A DNA stretch of 64,000 bases from positions 1-64,000 of the forward strand of contig NZ_JAHDTF010000035.1 of assembly GCF_018531465.1 (NCBI RefSeq), read 5' to 3'. This document shows, in pieces, positions 1-8,198 of the stretch. A program made the position numbers and the translations under genes. Position 1 is the first letter of the stretch, and each line of letters starts with the position of its first letter. Source of the DNA: Sphaerisporangium fuscum (GTDB lineage: Bacteria; Actinomycetota; Actinomycetes; Streptosporangiales; Streptosporangiaceae). A model generated the notes under the pieces. That model did not search any database. It was given only the letters and a program-made list of their open reading frames with translations, and had not been told where the DNA came from.

Positions 1-78
1 TGCATCCTCCGGCTTCTTGCGCGCCACGGTGGCGTCCTCCAGGTCGATCTCCGTCGATGCCTGGATCACAGTACTCAT
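1..78 (-). CDS. N-terminus of a small unknown protein (runs off left edge)
   Basis: The first 26 codons of a minus-strand gene are visible, starting at the ATG at 78-76. A GGAGG lies 9 nt upstream of that ATG, which is why I accept it. The peptide starts MSTVIQASTEIDLEDATV, is acidic and hydrophilic, and has no signal sequence. Its length and tone recall leader peptides of ribosomally made peptides, but no family motif is visible and the rest lies outside the window. Function unknown. Confidence 0.4.
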   Translation of the reverse strand, partial: MSTVIQASTEIDLEDATVARKKPEDA

Positions 79-126
79 CAGGGGTGTCCTCCATGATCAG
101 GAGTTACACCGTTGTTCTTACAGTCC

Positions 127-653
127 CCAGGCTGGAGGAAGCCGAAGCCGAGAACCGGGCCGTGCTGGAGATACGTCGGCGGCTCTTGGGTGACCAACAC
201 CCCGACACCTTGATCAGCCGGAACAACCTTACGCTCGTACTCCGAGGGCTGGGCAGGCTGGGGGAAGCTGAGGCCGAGAATCGGGCCGTGCTGGATATAC
301 GTCGGAGGCTCTTGGGGGATCAGCATCCGGATACGTTGATCAGTCGAAACAATCTGGCTCGTGTGCTGGCCGATCTGGGGCGGTTGGATGAGGCTGAGGC
401 CGAACATCGCGCTGTGCTGGAAGCACGCCGCCGGGTGCTGGGTGATCAGCATCCCGACACCTTGCACAGTCGGAACAACTTGGCTCGTGTGCTGGCCGAT
501 CTGGGGCGGTTGGACGAGGCTGAGGCCGAGCACCGTGCTGTGCTGGAAGCACGCCGCCGCATACTGGGAGATCAGCATCCGGATACGTTGATCAGCCGAA
601 ACAGCCTTGCCCGCGTGCTGACGGATCTCAGACGATCTCAGGCATCTGGGTGA
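127..653 (+). pseudogene. 3' fragment of a tetratricopeptide-repeat (kinesin light chain-like) protein
   Basis: Four near-identical 42-residue TPR units follow one another, each with the signature LLGDQHPDTL..RNNLA..L..LGR and a 126-bp period in the DNA. Such arrays form the C-terminal sensor of NB-ARC or other STAND ATPases in actinomycetes. No ATPase domain precedes them: the reading frame upstream of about 127 is unrelated sequence and lies over the oppositely oriented small gene at the left edge. The last unit is cut short before the TGA at 651-653. I read this as a 5'-truncated remnant. A short stand-alone TPR protein starting at an internal codon is possible, but no good ribosome binding site is visible. 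Confidence 0.6.
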
Positions 654-697
654 TGTGTACCCGCCGTAGCAATCATGCGAGCGACTGCAGGCTCTTA

Positions 698-1585
698 GAG
701 GTCCTAACGCAATGAGGTGAGGCGTCGCCAGCAGATGAGGGCGCAAGCCAGGCTAAGGAAGGCCTGGTGGATGTCAGCGCGGACTTCCCAGCGGATGCGC
801 AGGCGTCGGAAGGCGTGTAGTAGGGCGAAGGTCTGCTCGACGACGTAGCGGTGTTTGCCTAGGCCAGAGCCGTGTGCGGTGCCGCGGCGGGCGATCAGGG
901 GCCGGATCTGCAGCTCGCGGACCAGGCGGCGGTACTTGTCGTGGTCATAGCCTCGATCGGCGAACACGACGTCGGGGCGCCGGCGGGGACGGCCGCGCTT
1001 ACCACGAACCTTCGGGATGGCCTGCAGGAGCGGGATGAGCTGGGTGACGTCGTTGCGGTTGGCGCCGGTGAGGATGACGGCCAGTGGGATACCGGTGGCG
1101 TCGGTGATCAGGTGGTGCTTGCTGCCGGCCCGTCCGCGATCGACCGGGGACGGGCCGGTCTGCGGCCCCCTTTTAATGCCCTGATCTGGGAAGAGTCCAC
1201 CGCGGCTCGGGAGAGGTCGAGCGCGTCGGCCGCGCGCAGGCGGTCCAGCAGTACCTCGTGCAGGCGCTGCCAGACCCCGGAGGCGTTCCACTCGGCCAGC
1301 CGTCGCCAGCAGGTCATGCCCGAGCCGTGGCCCAGCTCTTGTGGCAGGTGCTCCCAGGCGATCCCGGTGTGCAGCACGAACAGGATGCCCTGCAACGCCA
1401 GTCGATCACCCAGCCGCTTGCGCCCAGGATGGCGGAACCGCCGCTGACGCTGGGGCAACAGCGGCTCGATCATCGCCCACAGTTCGTCGCTGACCTCCCA
1501 TGGCTTCAGCTTGGCCACTCGCGCTCCTCTCGCTCAGCTACAGCGAGAGATCAAAGCACAACAGAGATCATTCTGTTAGGACCTC
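698..1585. mobile_element. Complete IS5-family (IS427-like) insertion sequence, 888 bp
   Basis: The ends are imperfect inverted repeats: GAGGTCCTAAC at 698-708 matches the complement of GTTAGGACCTC at 1575-1585, and similarity continues inward. Both ends sit in the sequence CTTAG (694-698 and 1585-1589), so a 3-bp TTA target duplication flanks the element. This is the usual pattern of the IS427 group. The element contains a two-frame transposase on the minus strand, with all catalytic residues visible, so it may be active. Confidence 0.9.
704..1518 (-). CDS. IS5-family DDE transposase made by -1 frameshifting (OrfA/OrfB)
   Basis: OrfA (1518 down to about 1108) starts MAKLKPWEVSDELW and carries the DUF4096-type N-terminal domain and the first catalytic Asp (AVDSSQ). 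OrfB continues one frame back, with HHLITDATG, the second Asp in FADRGYD and the Glu in VVEQTF, and ends at 704. The switch fits the slippery run TTAAAAGGGGG near 1170: OrfA reads L-K-G-G there, while OrfB reads I-K-R-G and continues into the conserved GPSPVDRGRAGSKHHL stretch. Neither frame alone contains the whole catalytic triad. The enzyme moves the surrounding IS by cut-and-paste. Confidence 0.88.
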
Positions 1586-1631
1586 TTAGTCGGCTCCAGG
1601 AGCCCCGAGCAATGGGATGAACGACGGCCTA

Positions 1632-1653
1632 TACAGCAATGCCGTACAGCAAC
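1632..1653 (+). repeat. Paired direct repeat TACAGCA / TACAGCAAC (putative integrase arm site)
   Basis: TACAGCA at 1632-1638 is repeated as TACAGCAAC at 1645-1653, with 13-bp spacing. The same pair recurs at 6782, 16692 and 17613, always outside genes. I infer arm-type sites of a lost tyrosine integrase. Confidence 0.5.
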
Positions 1654-1749
1654 GAGGCCCAGGGGCGACGATCGATGTGCGGTTACCGAGCCGGGCTAAC
1701 GAGCCCAGGAGAGCCTCGGCTTCATGTGCAGCTCGTGGGACGACCAGAT

Positions 1750-1770
1750 GACAGCAGGGGTGACAGCAAC
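1750..1770 (+). repeat. Paired direct repeat GACAGCA / GACAGCAAC near the tRNA-Phe remnant
   Basis: GACAGCA (1750-1756) and GACAGCAAC (1762-1770) are 12 bp apart and lie about 80 bp before the tRNA-Phe-type core. A matching pair lies at 6648-6668, at nearly the same distance from the second copy of that core. This supports the two loci being related attachment regions. Confidence 0.5.
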
Positions 1771-1845
1771 GTCAGCCACCAGCGGCATCCGAGCGCAGCC
1801 GTACACCACCCTCTGACCTTGGCCGCAGAAGGGGGAACAGAGTGA

Positions 1846-1898
1846 TTGTTCCGCCTGAAAAGCGGAAGGTCGGCGGTTCGACCCCGCCCCTGACCGCA
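1846..1898 (+). repeat. 3' half of tRNA-Phe(GAA): attachment-site remnant
   Basis: From 1850 the sequence folds as the anticodon arm of tRNA-Phe (stem TCCGC/GCGGA, loop CTGAAAA, anticodon GAA), followed by a perfect T arm (GGCGG-TTCGACC-CCGCC, 1872-1888) and a 3' acceptor strand ending near 1898. The D arm and the 5' acceptor strand are absent, so this is not a functional tRNA gene. Such halves are left when an integrative element inserts at the anticodon loop. The 16-bp core TTGTTCCGCCTGAAAA (1846-1861) recurs exactly at 6743-6758. Confidence 0.8.
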
Positions 1899-2086
1899 TC
1901 ACCTGAACAGCCCAAACGTCCTGCCCCAATTACGGCCGGGGCGTTCTTGGTTCTATTTGACGACAAAGCGCCCATGACAGACGCCGCCGAGCCACCTCTT
2001 AACGTCGCATTTCCTGCGTCTCACTGCCTTCGTCGGCGTTCTCTTCGTACCGGCCTTTCCCGACGGCCAATTCTCCAGCTGGCCGC

Positions 2087-5000
2087 TCAGGCTCTGGACG
2101 TTGACGTACCATGTCTAGGGGATGCCCCTCGCGCGGCCGCGCCGAACGTGAGTTGTGCCGCGATCTCATCCAGGCACCGCGGCTCCAGCCGGGCCAGCGG
2201 TGCGATTATTTCGCTTCTGAAGTCGAGGGCGAGTGAATGTTTGACCAGGTCGAGGGTCGGCTGGCTACCAGTGGCCGCGGCGAGTGCCAGACAGTAGGCC
2301 GCGTCTTCTTTGAGGTCATCGATGATGGCGACTGCCTCATTCAGGAGACCTGACTTAAGCATTGCTTTGACCAACTCAGTGAGGGCGCCCTCGGCCAGCA
2401 CTTCGTTCATCCGGCGGGCTTCGTCGCGGTAGCGATCCCATAGACGCAGGCGTATGACCGCCTCCAGTGGCACGGTGCAGGTCGTCGAAACGCTTCCTGT
2501 CACCAGAGCGGCGTGCTGGGCGGTGTCCAGCACTTGGATGTACTCCTCGCTGAGTTCTGTGGCCTGACAGGCTGAGGCGAGCCATGGACGGGCCCATATG
2601 GCGTCCTCGAAAGTCAAGCTCATGTCCGCGATTCTGGTGAGCTCGGCCGTGAAGTCGCGACACAGGGCCTGGTGGCCGGAGTCGCACATTTCGACGACCA
2701 TTTCGGCAGCCTGTTCTTGCCAGCGTGCGAGGTCGGAAGGGGAGCCAGCGGGCGCCTCCAGCCCTGTTTTGCGGATTAGCGAGATTGCTCCAGCGATATC
2801 ATTCGACAGCAAGTGAGCACGCATGTTGAGGGTGCGGGCCAGGCGGTCGCTCTCCTCCACAAGTGTGGTCAGGCTCACCGCCCTCCCGATGCGCCCTGTG
2901 CGAAGGAGGAGGTTTATGAGATCGCAAATTATGCGGGACCGCCATCCGCTGGTTTTCTGGTCTTCCGAGTTCTCGATGCCTTCGGTCACCAGGTCGATGA
3001 GCAGGTCGACATCGGCTGATCGGTGGTCGTTCGCTTCGATGGCCTTTGCACTGTTCAGGAGGATCTCGATCCGGTCCATTTCCTCCGATTGGAACGCCGC
3101 GGCAACCGCGAGCGCATGTTCCATATGACCTAAGGACGCGGCCGCGGCCGCCACGGGGGCTGCCTCCCACTTGGTCTTGAAGTCATTCACGTTTTTCAAC
3201 ACCGTGTGCAGGGCCATTTCAAGGGCTGCCTCAGCCAGTTCCGTTCTTCCAGCGGTACCGGCGGCACGTGTGAATTCTGCAAGAAGGGTAGGAGGCGGCG
3301 TGCTCATAGTTGCGTCGAGCGCCGTGTCTATCTCTCTCACCAGGGGATCGACATCCTGGGGTGTACCAGTATCGAGAATCGCCAGGGCGATCTCGGTGAG
3401 AGTTTCCGCCCGGGTGGCGGGGCTAGCGATGTCTCGTCCGAGGGAGGTGGCCAGAAGTAGATGCCCGTTGTTCCTGGCGGACGTCGCGGCATCAGCCAGA
3501 AGGTCGTCGAGATCTTCAGCCGCTCCGGCTTCGCTATGCCGGGGGTCATGACCATGCGCTGCGAGGGTTATGTAGATGAGCTTGCCGGGATCGTGGAACG
3601 GAAGGACTGTCTCATCCGAGGGCAGCATCGCGAGTAGTTGCTGAGCCCGTTCTTCGTCCTGGTAGGCCGCCGACTCCACGAGTTCCGTCGTGGAGAATTC
3701 GCGGTTTAGCGCGGCAAGAAGCTCCTCCGGGACGTTCTGACGTCCTCCCTTGGTGAAATAGTCTTCGCAGGCGCAGAGCAGAGCCTTTCTTCTGCCTCTT
3801 GGGTCTAGGTTCGAAAGGTAACAGAGCAGGCGGTCGGTTTCCCCGAGGACATCGCACGCTTGGGCGAGGTAGCCGTATATGCTTGGCCGATCCTCGTCAT
3901 CGGCATGCACGACGGCCTCGTCGACCAGGATCCGCGTCAGCGTCGGGTCGATCTCGGCCAAGGGGCCGGCGACCGCGCTGATAGACCAGGCTCGCTGATA
4001 CCCGTACACGCCGTGCAGATGGTCGGTGACGGTTTGACGGGCGATTTCGGCGGCATCGGGTTCGCCCCGTCGCGCCAACGCGAGGGCTGCGTGCATCGAA
4101 TGTTCCACTCGCTCCAGTTCCAGCCTTCCCGGTACGGCCATCGCCTCGAGAACGAGGTTCCGTGCCTCGATCGGCTGGGAGTCAAACAGGCGCTCCCCGA
4201 TCGCTAGTAGGGCTTGGGCGCGCGAATAGGGATTTTGAAGTGTACGGGCCAGCTGGATGCCTTCTTCGGGTCGACCGAGCCGTACCAAAAGCTGTGGATA
4301 TGAGGAGGGCACGTTGCGGCTGTCATCTTCGATGCGCATCCTCAGCAGGGAGGCGCGTGCAAGCAAGGTGAGGTCGCAGTTTGGAGTCGCCGCGAGCAGC
4401 CTGGACGCGTGCGATACCTCGGACAATGCGGCCGGATCGCCGCCGGTCCGGCGGCGAAGCAAGGCACGCCGTTCGGGCGAAGCCAGCGTGGCCAGGGTCC
4501 CGCCGGCGCTCTCGGTGACCAGAAGGGTCGGGTAGGCCTCGGTCAGGTAGGCCGGAGTCTCGTCGGGCCATCCGGCCTCGGCGAAGCCAAAGGCCCACTT
4601 GTCGATGGAGGCGCGGGTGTGTGCGACCTCCTCCTGTTCCAGATCCCCCCGTACGGTAGTTGCCAGGGTGTCGTGCGCGAGCGTATACCGGGTCAGAGGA
4701 CCGGGCCGCGGCTCCACCACGCGCGAGAGACTCCGTTCCAGGGTCCGGCGAACCGCCAGTGGGTCGTCGTGGGTGATCGAGGCGATGTCCCTGCTGCTCA
4801 GCGCGCCGCTGGCGACCGCCATCGCAGTCAGGATCCTGCGCGGCAGCGGCTCGGTGAGAACGTGATCCAATTCTTGGCGGGCGCGCAGGAGCAGGCTGGT
4901 TGCCATGGGAAAGGGTGCCAGGATTTGGCGACGGCAGCTGCGTAGAGGGTGGCTCTTGTCAACGTCCAGGGGAACGCGGGGGTGGCGGCTCGTCACCAGG

Positions 5001-6208
5001 ACGTGCGCCGTTGCTCCCCGGATGGCCGGCAGTTGCGAGGCGATGCTGGGCTCGGCCAGTTCCCGAAAGTCGTTCTCGTCCAGACCGTCAACCATCAGCA
5101 CCAGGGGACGTCCGTGCCGCTCATGATTCCTCGCCGCACGTTCCCAGAGGCTGAGGAAGACTGCCGCGTCCGGTTCGGCGGGAGGGAACTCACCCAGCAA
5201 AGCTGCGAGTTGCTCGCACATCGCGCGGTGGAACTGGTGGACACGCATCTGCCCGTCGCGCCGGGAGATGACGAACGACACCACGTCCATCTCAGAGTGG
5301 GAACCCGTGGCGAAGTGCGTGACCAGCGACGTCTTTCCCGCCCAGGGGCCAGCGACGAGCATCAGGTACGGCTCCTGCCCGGTCGCGAACGCACTGAGGT
5401 CGGCAAGCTCCTGCTCGCGCCCGGTCAGTTCGGAGCAGCGGGCCGCGTATTGGCGCAGTAGGGCCTCGTAGGCCGGACGGCGCCGCTCCTCCCTCGGGTA
5501 GGGAACGCTGATCTGTTCCGGTAAGACGCCGTGACGGGCGAGGAGTGCGCGTGCGGCTGCGGTGCTCGAGTCGGGCTCTCGCTCGGCTTCCGCACGCGGT
5601 TCGTACCTGCCGATCGCTGCGGCCAGGCGTACGGCTTCCAGGCCGCCGGAGTGTGCCGACTCCACGACGACGCCGACGGCCGAACCCTCGCAAACGACGG
5701 CGGCACCCGAGAAACCGCTCCAGTCACGCGCCTTAAGGAGGCGCCCGTCTGCTCGATGGAGGACCAGGCGCCCCCGCTTCACGCTCGAGCCCAATGGGAT
5801 CATCCCGTCGATCTGGTCACTGTCGCGCCAGGTCGCCTCGTCCCCGTCTCTCCAGATCTGGTGGCGTGGAAATCCGATCGCGGTGAACGGCAGTCGCCCG
5901 TGGGACTCCTCCAGAATTACTCCAATGGCCCCCGGAGCGATTTCGCCAAGAGGGACGTCCGGGATGAGTTCGATCAGCGCGATGTCCACCTGATCGCCTT
6001 TCCAGACGGTCCGGCCCTCTACGGTGATTTCGTCCGGGTCCCCTCCGAACAGCCGCACCTTGACCGCGGTCCCGCCCTCGACGACGTGCCCGGCCGTCAC
6101 CACCAGAGACGTCGCCAGCCGCAGCCCTGAGCCGTACCCCGTCTCACCCTCGCGCTCGAGCAGAACCTCGACGCACCGTCCAACGAGCGAGCCGACCACG
6201 CCAGGCAC
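2087..6208 (-). CDS. Trypsin-like protease - STAND NTPase - helical repeat protein (conflict-system effector)
   Basis: A 1373-residue multidomain protein. Residues 1-200 form a trypsin-like peptidase with His41 (TAGHV), Asp75 (VDIALIEL) and Ser167 (GFSGAA). Residues about 255-540 form a P-loop ATPase of STAND/NACHT type, with Walker A VAGPWAGKTS (285-294) and Walker B VLMVDGLDE. The remaining 800 residues are alanine-rich helical hairpins of TPR type. This order matches protease-STAND proteins described by comparative genomics as NTP-dependent conflict systems of multicellular bacteria, in which the repeats sense an invader signal and the protease is the effector. It starts with GTG only 4 nt after the Trypco2 gene, so translation is probably coupled. 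The invader-sensing role is inferred. Confidence 0.85.
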   Translation of the reverse strand: MPGVVGSLVGRCVEVLLEREGETGYGSGLRLATSLVVTAGHVVEGGTAVKVRLFGGDPDEITVEGRTVWKGDQVDIALIELIPDVPLGEIAPGAIGVILEESHGRLPFTAIGFPRHQIWRDGDEATWRDSDQIDGMIPLGSSVKRGRLVLHRADGRLLKARDWSGFSGAAVVCEGSAVGVVVESAHSGGLEAVRLAAAIGRYEPRAEAEREPDSSTAAARALLARHGVLPEQISVPYPREERRRPAYEALLRQYAARCSELTGREQELADLSAFATGQEPYLMLVAGPWAGKTSLVTHFATGSHSEMDVVSFVISRRDGQMRVHQFHRAMCEQLAALLGEFPPAEPDAAVFLSLWERAARNHERHGRPLVLMVDGLDENDFRELAEPSIASQLPAIRGATAHVLVTSRHPRVPLDVDKSHPLRSCRRQILAPFPMATSLLLRARQELDHVLTEPLPRRILTAMAVASGALSSRDIASITHDDPLAVRRTLERSLSRVVEPRPGPLTRYTLAHDTLATTVRGDLEQEEVAHTRASIDKWAFGFAEAGWPDETPAYLTEAYPTLLVTESAGGTLATLASPERRALLRRRTGGDPAALSEVSHASRLLAATPNCDLTLLARASLLRMRIEDDSRNVPSSYPQLLVRLGRPEEGIQLARTLQNPYSRAQALLAIGERLFDSQPIEARNLVLEAMAVPGRLELERVEHSMHAALALARRGEPDAAEIARQTVTDHLHGVYGYQRAWSISAVAGPLAEIDPTLTRILVDEAVVHADDEDRPSIYGYLAQACDVLGETDRLLCYLSNLDPRGRRKALLCACEDYFTKGGRQNVPEELLAALNREFSTTELVESAAYQDEERAQQLLAMLPSDETVLPFHDPGKLIYITLAAHGHDPRHSEAGAAEDLDDLLADAATSARNNGHLLLATSLGRDIASPATRAETLTEIALAILDTGTPQDVDPLVREIDTALDATMSTPPPTLLAEFTRAAGTAGRTELAEAALEMALHTVLKNVNDFKTKWEAAPVAAAAASLGHMEHALAVAAAFQSEEMDRIEILLNSAKAIEANDHRSADVDLLIDLVTEGIENSEDQKTSGWRSRIICDLINLLLRTGRIGRAVSLTTLVEESDRLARTLNMRAHLLSNDIAGAISLIRKTGLEAPAGSPSDLARWQEQAAEMVVEMCDSGHQALCRDFTAELTRIADMSLTFEDAIWARPWLASACQATELSEEYIQVLDTAQHAALVTGSVSTTCTVPLEAVIRLRLWDRYRDEARRMNEVLAEGALTELVKAMLKSGLLNEAVAIIDDLKEDAAYCLALAAATGSQPTLDLVKHSLALDFRSEIIAPLARLEPRCLDEIAAQLTFGAAARGASPRHGTSTSRA

Positions 6209-6212
6209 CGTT

Positions 6213-6524
6213 TCAGCGTGGGAGCTCGGACAGTCGGTCGGTCACCGAGAGCGGACGGCCGTCCTCATCGGTGGGCGTGAGGGTCATACGGATCCTCTGG
6301 GTCTGGCCGCCGCTCCTCTTGCCCTCAGCACCTAGTTCGACCACCCACAGCTTCAGCCCACCCTTCCCGCCCGCTTCCCGTGTCACAGCGACCTCGAACT
6401 CCAGCTCTACGGCCCCGACCCCGAACTTGACCCCGTGGCCATGCCCTTCCTGCTGTGCCTTCTCCAGTTGGTCGCGGAGCATGCGGATGTAGTCGGCCAG
6501 GGGCACGCCCTCAGACTCATTCAT
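6213..6524 (-). CDS. Trypco2 (trypsin-co-occurring domain 2) protein
   Basis: A 103-residue protein starting MNESEGVPLADYIRMLRDQL. An N-terminal helix (LADYIRMLRDQLEKAQQEG) leads into a beta-rich core with VELEFEVAVTRE and LKLWVVELGAEGK..., which is the pattern I know from the Trypco2 family. That family is encoded beside trypsin-like peptidases in actinobacterial conflict systems, and a trypsin-STAND gene follows here by 4 nt. AAGGCGGG lies a few bases before the ATG at 6524 and sets this start over longer upstream readings. It probably regulates or partners the protease; the mechanism is unknown. Confidence 0.78.
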   Translation of the reverse strand: MNESEGVPLADYIRMLRDQLEKAQQEGHGHGVKFGVGAVELEFEVAVTREAGGKGGLKLWVVELGAEGKRSGGQTQRIRMTLTPTDEDGRPLSVTDRLSELPR

Positions 6525-6647
6525 CAGATCCCGCCTTCGCATATTGCTATGTAAGCCCACCGGCCACATGTCGATAATGCCTGACGGATGTGAGCCTTTG
6601 TATGGCATCACATCTGAAAGCAGCGTATCCCCGACCAACTGGACGGT

Positions 6648-6668
6648 GACAGCAGTGCTGATAGCAAC
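6648..6668 (+). repeat. Paired direct repeat GACAGCA / GATAGCAAC
   Basis: GACAGCA (6648-6654) and GATAGCAAC (6660-6668) repeat at a 12-bp interval, about 75 bp before the second tRNA-Phe-type core. It is the counterpart of the pair at 1750-1770. Confidence 0.45.
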
Positions 6669-6742
6669 ATCCGCACACTCGGCCTCACCACGGGCCTGTC
6701 CATCACCCTCGGACCACGCTCTCCGGCACCTGGGCAGGGTGG

Positions 6743-6758
6743 TTGTTCCGCCTGAAAA
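6743..6758 (+). repeat. Second copy of the tRNA-Phe attachment core
   Basis: TTGTTCCGCCTGAAAA is identical to 1846-1861. Downstream similarity to tRNA-Phe fades within about 12 bases, so this looks like the element-side end of the site. The two copies bound a 4.9-kb segment holding the Trypco2/protease operon. Confidence 0.6.
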
Positions 6759-6781
6759 ATGGACGGTCACTGTTACTGCTG

Positions 6782-6802
6782 TACAGCAGTCCGTACAGCA
6801 AC
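6782..6802 (+). repeat. Paired direct repeat TACAGCA / TACAGCAAC
   Basis: TACAGCA (6782-6788) and TACAGCAAC (6794-6802) repeat at a 12-bp interval, just right of the tRNA-Phe core copy. Same class as the pair at 1632. Confidence 0.5.
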
Positions 6803-6886
6803 ACCGCCTTACGCGATCACACGCCATCACACCGCATCTACCGCCTGAGCAGGCGGGGAGGTCGCTGACGGGGTGTCTGCCCTTCC

Positions 6887-6930
6887 CTACGGATCAGAAG
6901 GTTAGGGGTTCGAGTCCTCTCGGCCGCGCA
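6887..6930 (+). repeat. 3' half of tRNA-Arg(ACG): attachment-site remnant
   Basis: Begins at the anticodon loop CTACGGA (anticodon ACG), continues with the 3' anticodon stem TCAGA, a short variable loop, a T arm (AGGGG-TTCGAGT-CCTCT) and an acceptor 3' strand. No 5' half precedes it. A strong stem-loop follows at once, as after a real tRNA gene, so chromosomal tRNA-flanking DNA is probably included. A decayed copy lies at 12731-12775. Confidence 0.8.
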
Positions 6931-6940
6931 CATCACACAG

Positions 6941-6978
6941 AAGGCCCGTGACCAGGGAAAATATGGTCGCGGGCCTTT
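6941..6978 (+). terminator. Stem-loop terminator after the tRNA-Arg remnant
   Basis: AAGGCCCGTGACCA (6941-6954) pairs with TGGTCGCGGGCCTT (6964-6977) through 14 pairs, one of them G-U, around a 9-nt AT-rich loop. It ends in TTT. Confidence 0.7.
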
Positions 6979-7003
6979 GGGTGTGTCGGAACACTTCGCG
7001 ATC

Positions 7004-7023
7004 TTGCTAACGTCCTTGCTAAC
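7004..7023 (+). repeat. Paired direct repeat TTGCTAAC x2 (putative integrase arm site)
   Basis: TTGCTAAC at 7004-7011 and 7016-7023, 12 bp apart, just right of the tRNA-Arg half. Related pairs lie at 10221, 12604 and 22366, three of the four with the same 12-bp phase. Confidence 0.55.
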
Positions 7024-7105
7024 AGCTCGTCTCAAACGTCTACCGTCCGTGTGCGGTCTGCTGTCAGCATCTATGCTGCCCGCTGGCGCCGCCCTGCGTC
7101 TTTGG

Positions 7106-7822
7106 TCACGAACGCGGAACGACGGTGGGTGAAAGGCGGACGACCTCCCCGGCTTCTTCGTGCCACCACCACCGCTGCAGTCGGTCCCACCAACCCGGGA
7201 GCGACGACAGCTCCTCGGCGTAGACGGAATCAGGTCCGCACAACTCCCCCGACGCCCTGTCTATGTAGTAGCCCGTGCCCCGGGCAGGCTCCCACATCGG
7301 ATCACCAACCAAGATGGCCACGGGCTGTAGCGCGTTGAAGGATAGGAAGGGCCGAGTGGCGGGGAGCACTACCCGCCACTGGCGCTCGTGAGTCCAATCG
7401 GACCAATTGTTGGGGTTGGCTTCGAAGCGGACCATCCACGGCTTGTCATCCTTCGATCTCTTGTCGTACCTCTCTGGGCGTGCGTAGTACACGGGACCAC
7501 CTCCCGCTGCATAAAGTGACTGCCGAGTCACCACGATGCCCCATGCCGGCCAGCGTCGCTCATGGAGTAGATGTTTGAGGTGCTCGTGGGGACTTTCGGA
7601 GAAGCAGACTGCGGGCTGGTCGGGGTCCGCTCCGAACGGAGGGAAACCGCGCCAGCCTTCGTCCCACAGGATGCTGCTCAAGCGGCCCTCGGGGGACAGA
7701 TCTCCGATGTCGTTAGGAACCCCGGGAGTGAGCTTCCGGCCGGCAGGGCGACCACAGAAGTGGATCAAGGTGTCCGACTGAGCGGGGCCAGGGACCCCGA
7801 GCTGCACAACCTCTATCTCCAT
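7106..7822 (-). CDS. Hypothetical protein, 238 aa, in an element cargo position
   Basis: The ATG at 7822 (MEIEVVQLGVPG) is preceded by GGGAGG 4 nt away, so I prefer it to longer in-frame starts, which only add integrase-derived sequence. The protein is soluble and rich in Trp and Pro, with VCFSESPHEHLKHLL, WGIVVTRQSLYAAGGGPVYY and a C-terminal WWDRLQRWWWHEE. The order FCGR...LS..IL..GW...PPFG...VCFSES recalls DUF2971-like proteins, only weakly. It sits between TTGCTAAC arm repeats and the 3' end of a decayed integrase, a place where integrative elements carry cargo. Function unknown. Confidence 0.6.
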   Translation of the reverse strand: MEIEVVQLGVPGPAQSDTLIHFCGRPAGRKLTPGVPNDIGDLSPEGRLSSILWDEGWRGFPPFGADPDQPAVCFSESPHEHLKHLLHERRWPAWGIVVTRQSLYAAGGGPVYYARPERYDKRSKDDKPWMVRFEANPNNWSDWTHERQWRVVLPATRPFLSFNALQPVAILVGDPMWEPARGTGYYIDRASGELCGPDSVYAEELSSLPGWWDRLQRWWWHEEAGEVVRLSPTVVPRS

Positions 7823-7854
7823 GATCCCTCCCTGTCTGTGTGAAGACATTTGCC

Positions 7855-8050
7855 GGACACCTCCGTGTCCAGGGAGCCATCGCCTCGCCTCGGCGGAGAT
7901 GTTCGCCGCCGAGGCCTCGGCCGCGTGGGTCACATGGGCATAGACCCAGAGCGTGATCGACGAATCGACGTGGCCGAGGCGGGCGGCGACCACGGGACGG
8001 GACGCTGGACAGAAAGAAGAGTCTGGTCGCGTGGGCCGGAGGTCGTGATG
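7855..8050 (-). pseudogene. 3' remnant of a tyrosine integrase gene
   Basis: Reading leftward from 8050, one frame gives HHDLR, then degenerate sequence, then VVAARLGHVDSSITLWVYAHVTHAAEASA. This matches the C-terminal catalytic box of actinomycete tyrosine recombinases (HDLRHTHAT...VVAARLGH...VYAHV), with the catalytic His/Arg of HxLR and the nucleophile Tyr still present but the central stretch scrambled. Nothing of the N-terminal or core-binding domains is found upstream. It points toward the tRNA-Arg remnant, as integrases normally do. Confidence 0.75.
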
Positions 8051-8198
8051 CCGTGTATGTGGGAGCGGGCGGCAGGCTTCGGGGCATCCTTAGGCTTGTT
8101 GTAGCTCCGATCAGGTTCGGTAAGAGCCTCCAACTCGGGGGTGATTAGGAAGCCTGCGCGGTCCCCGCCAAACCGGCGCGGACCGCACCGCGATCGGA

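Noticed and set aside
78..746. 222-codon minus-strand frame across the TPR fragment
   Set aside because: It is antisense to a clear 42-residue TPR periodicity and extends into the IS end; no ribosome binding site.
6887..6930. Possible functional tRNA-Arg gene
   Set aside because: D arm and 5' acceptor strand are missing; the same holds for the tRNA-Phe and tRNA-Thr sites, so none is called as tRNA.
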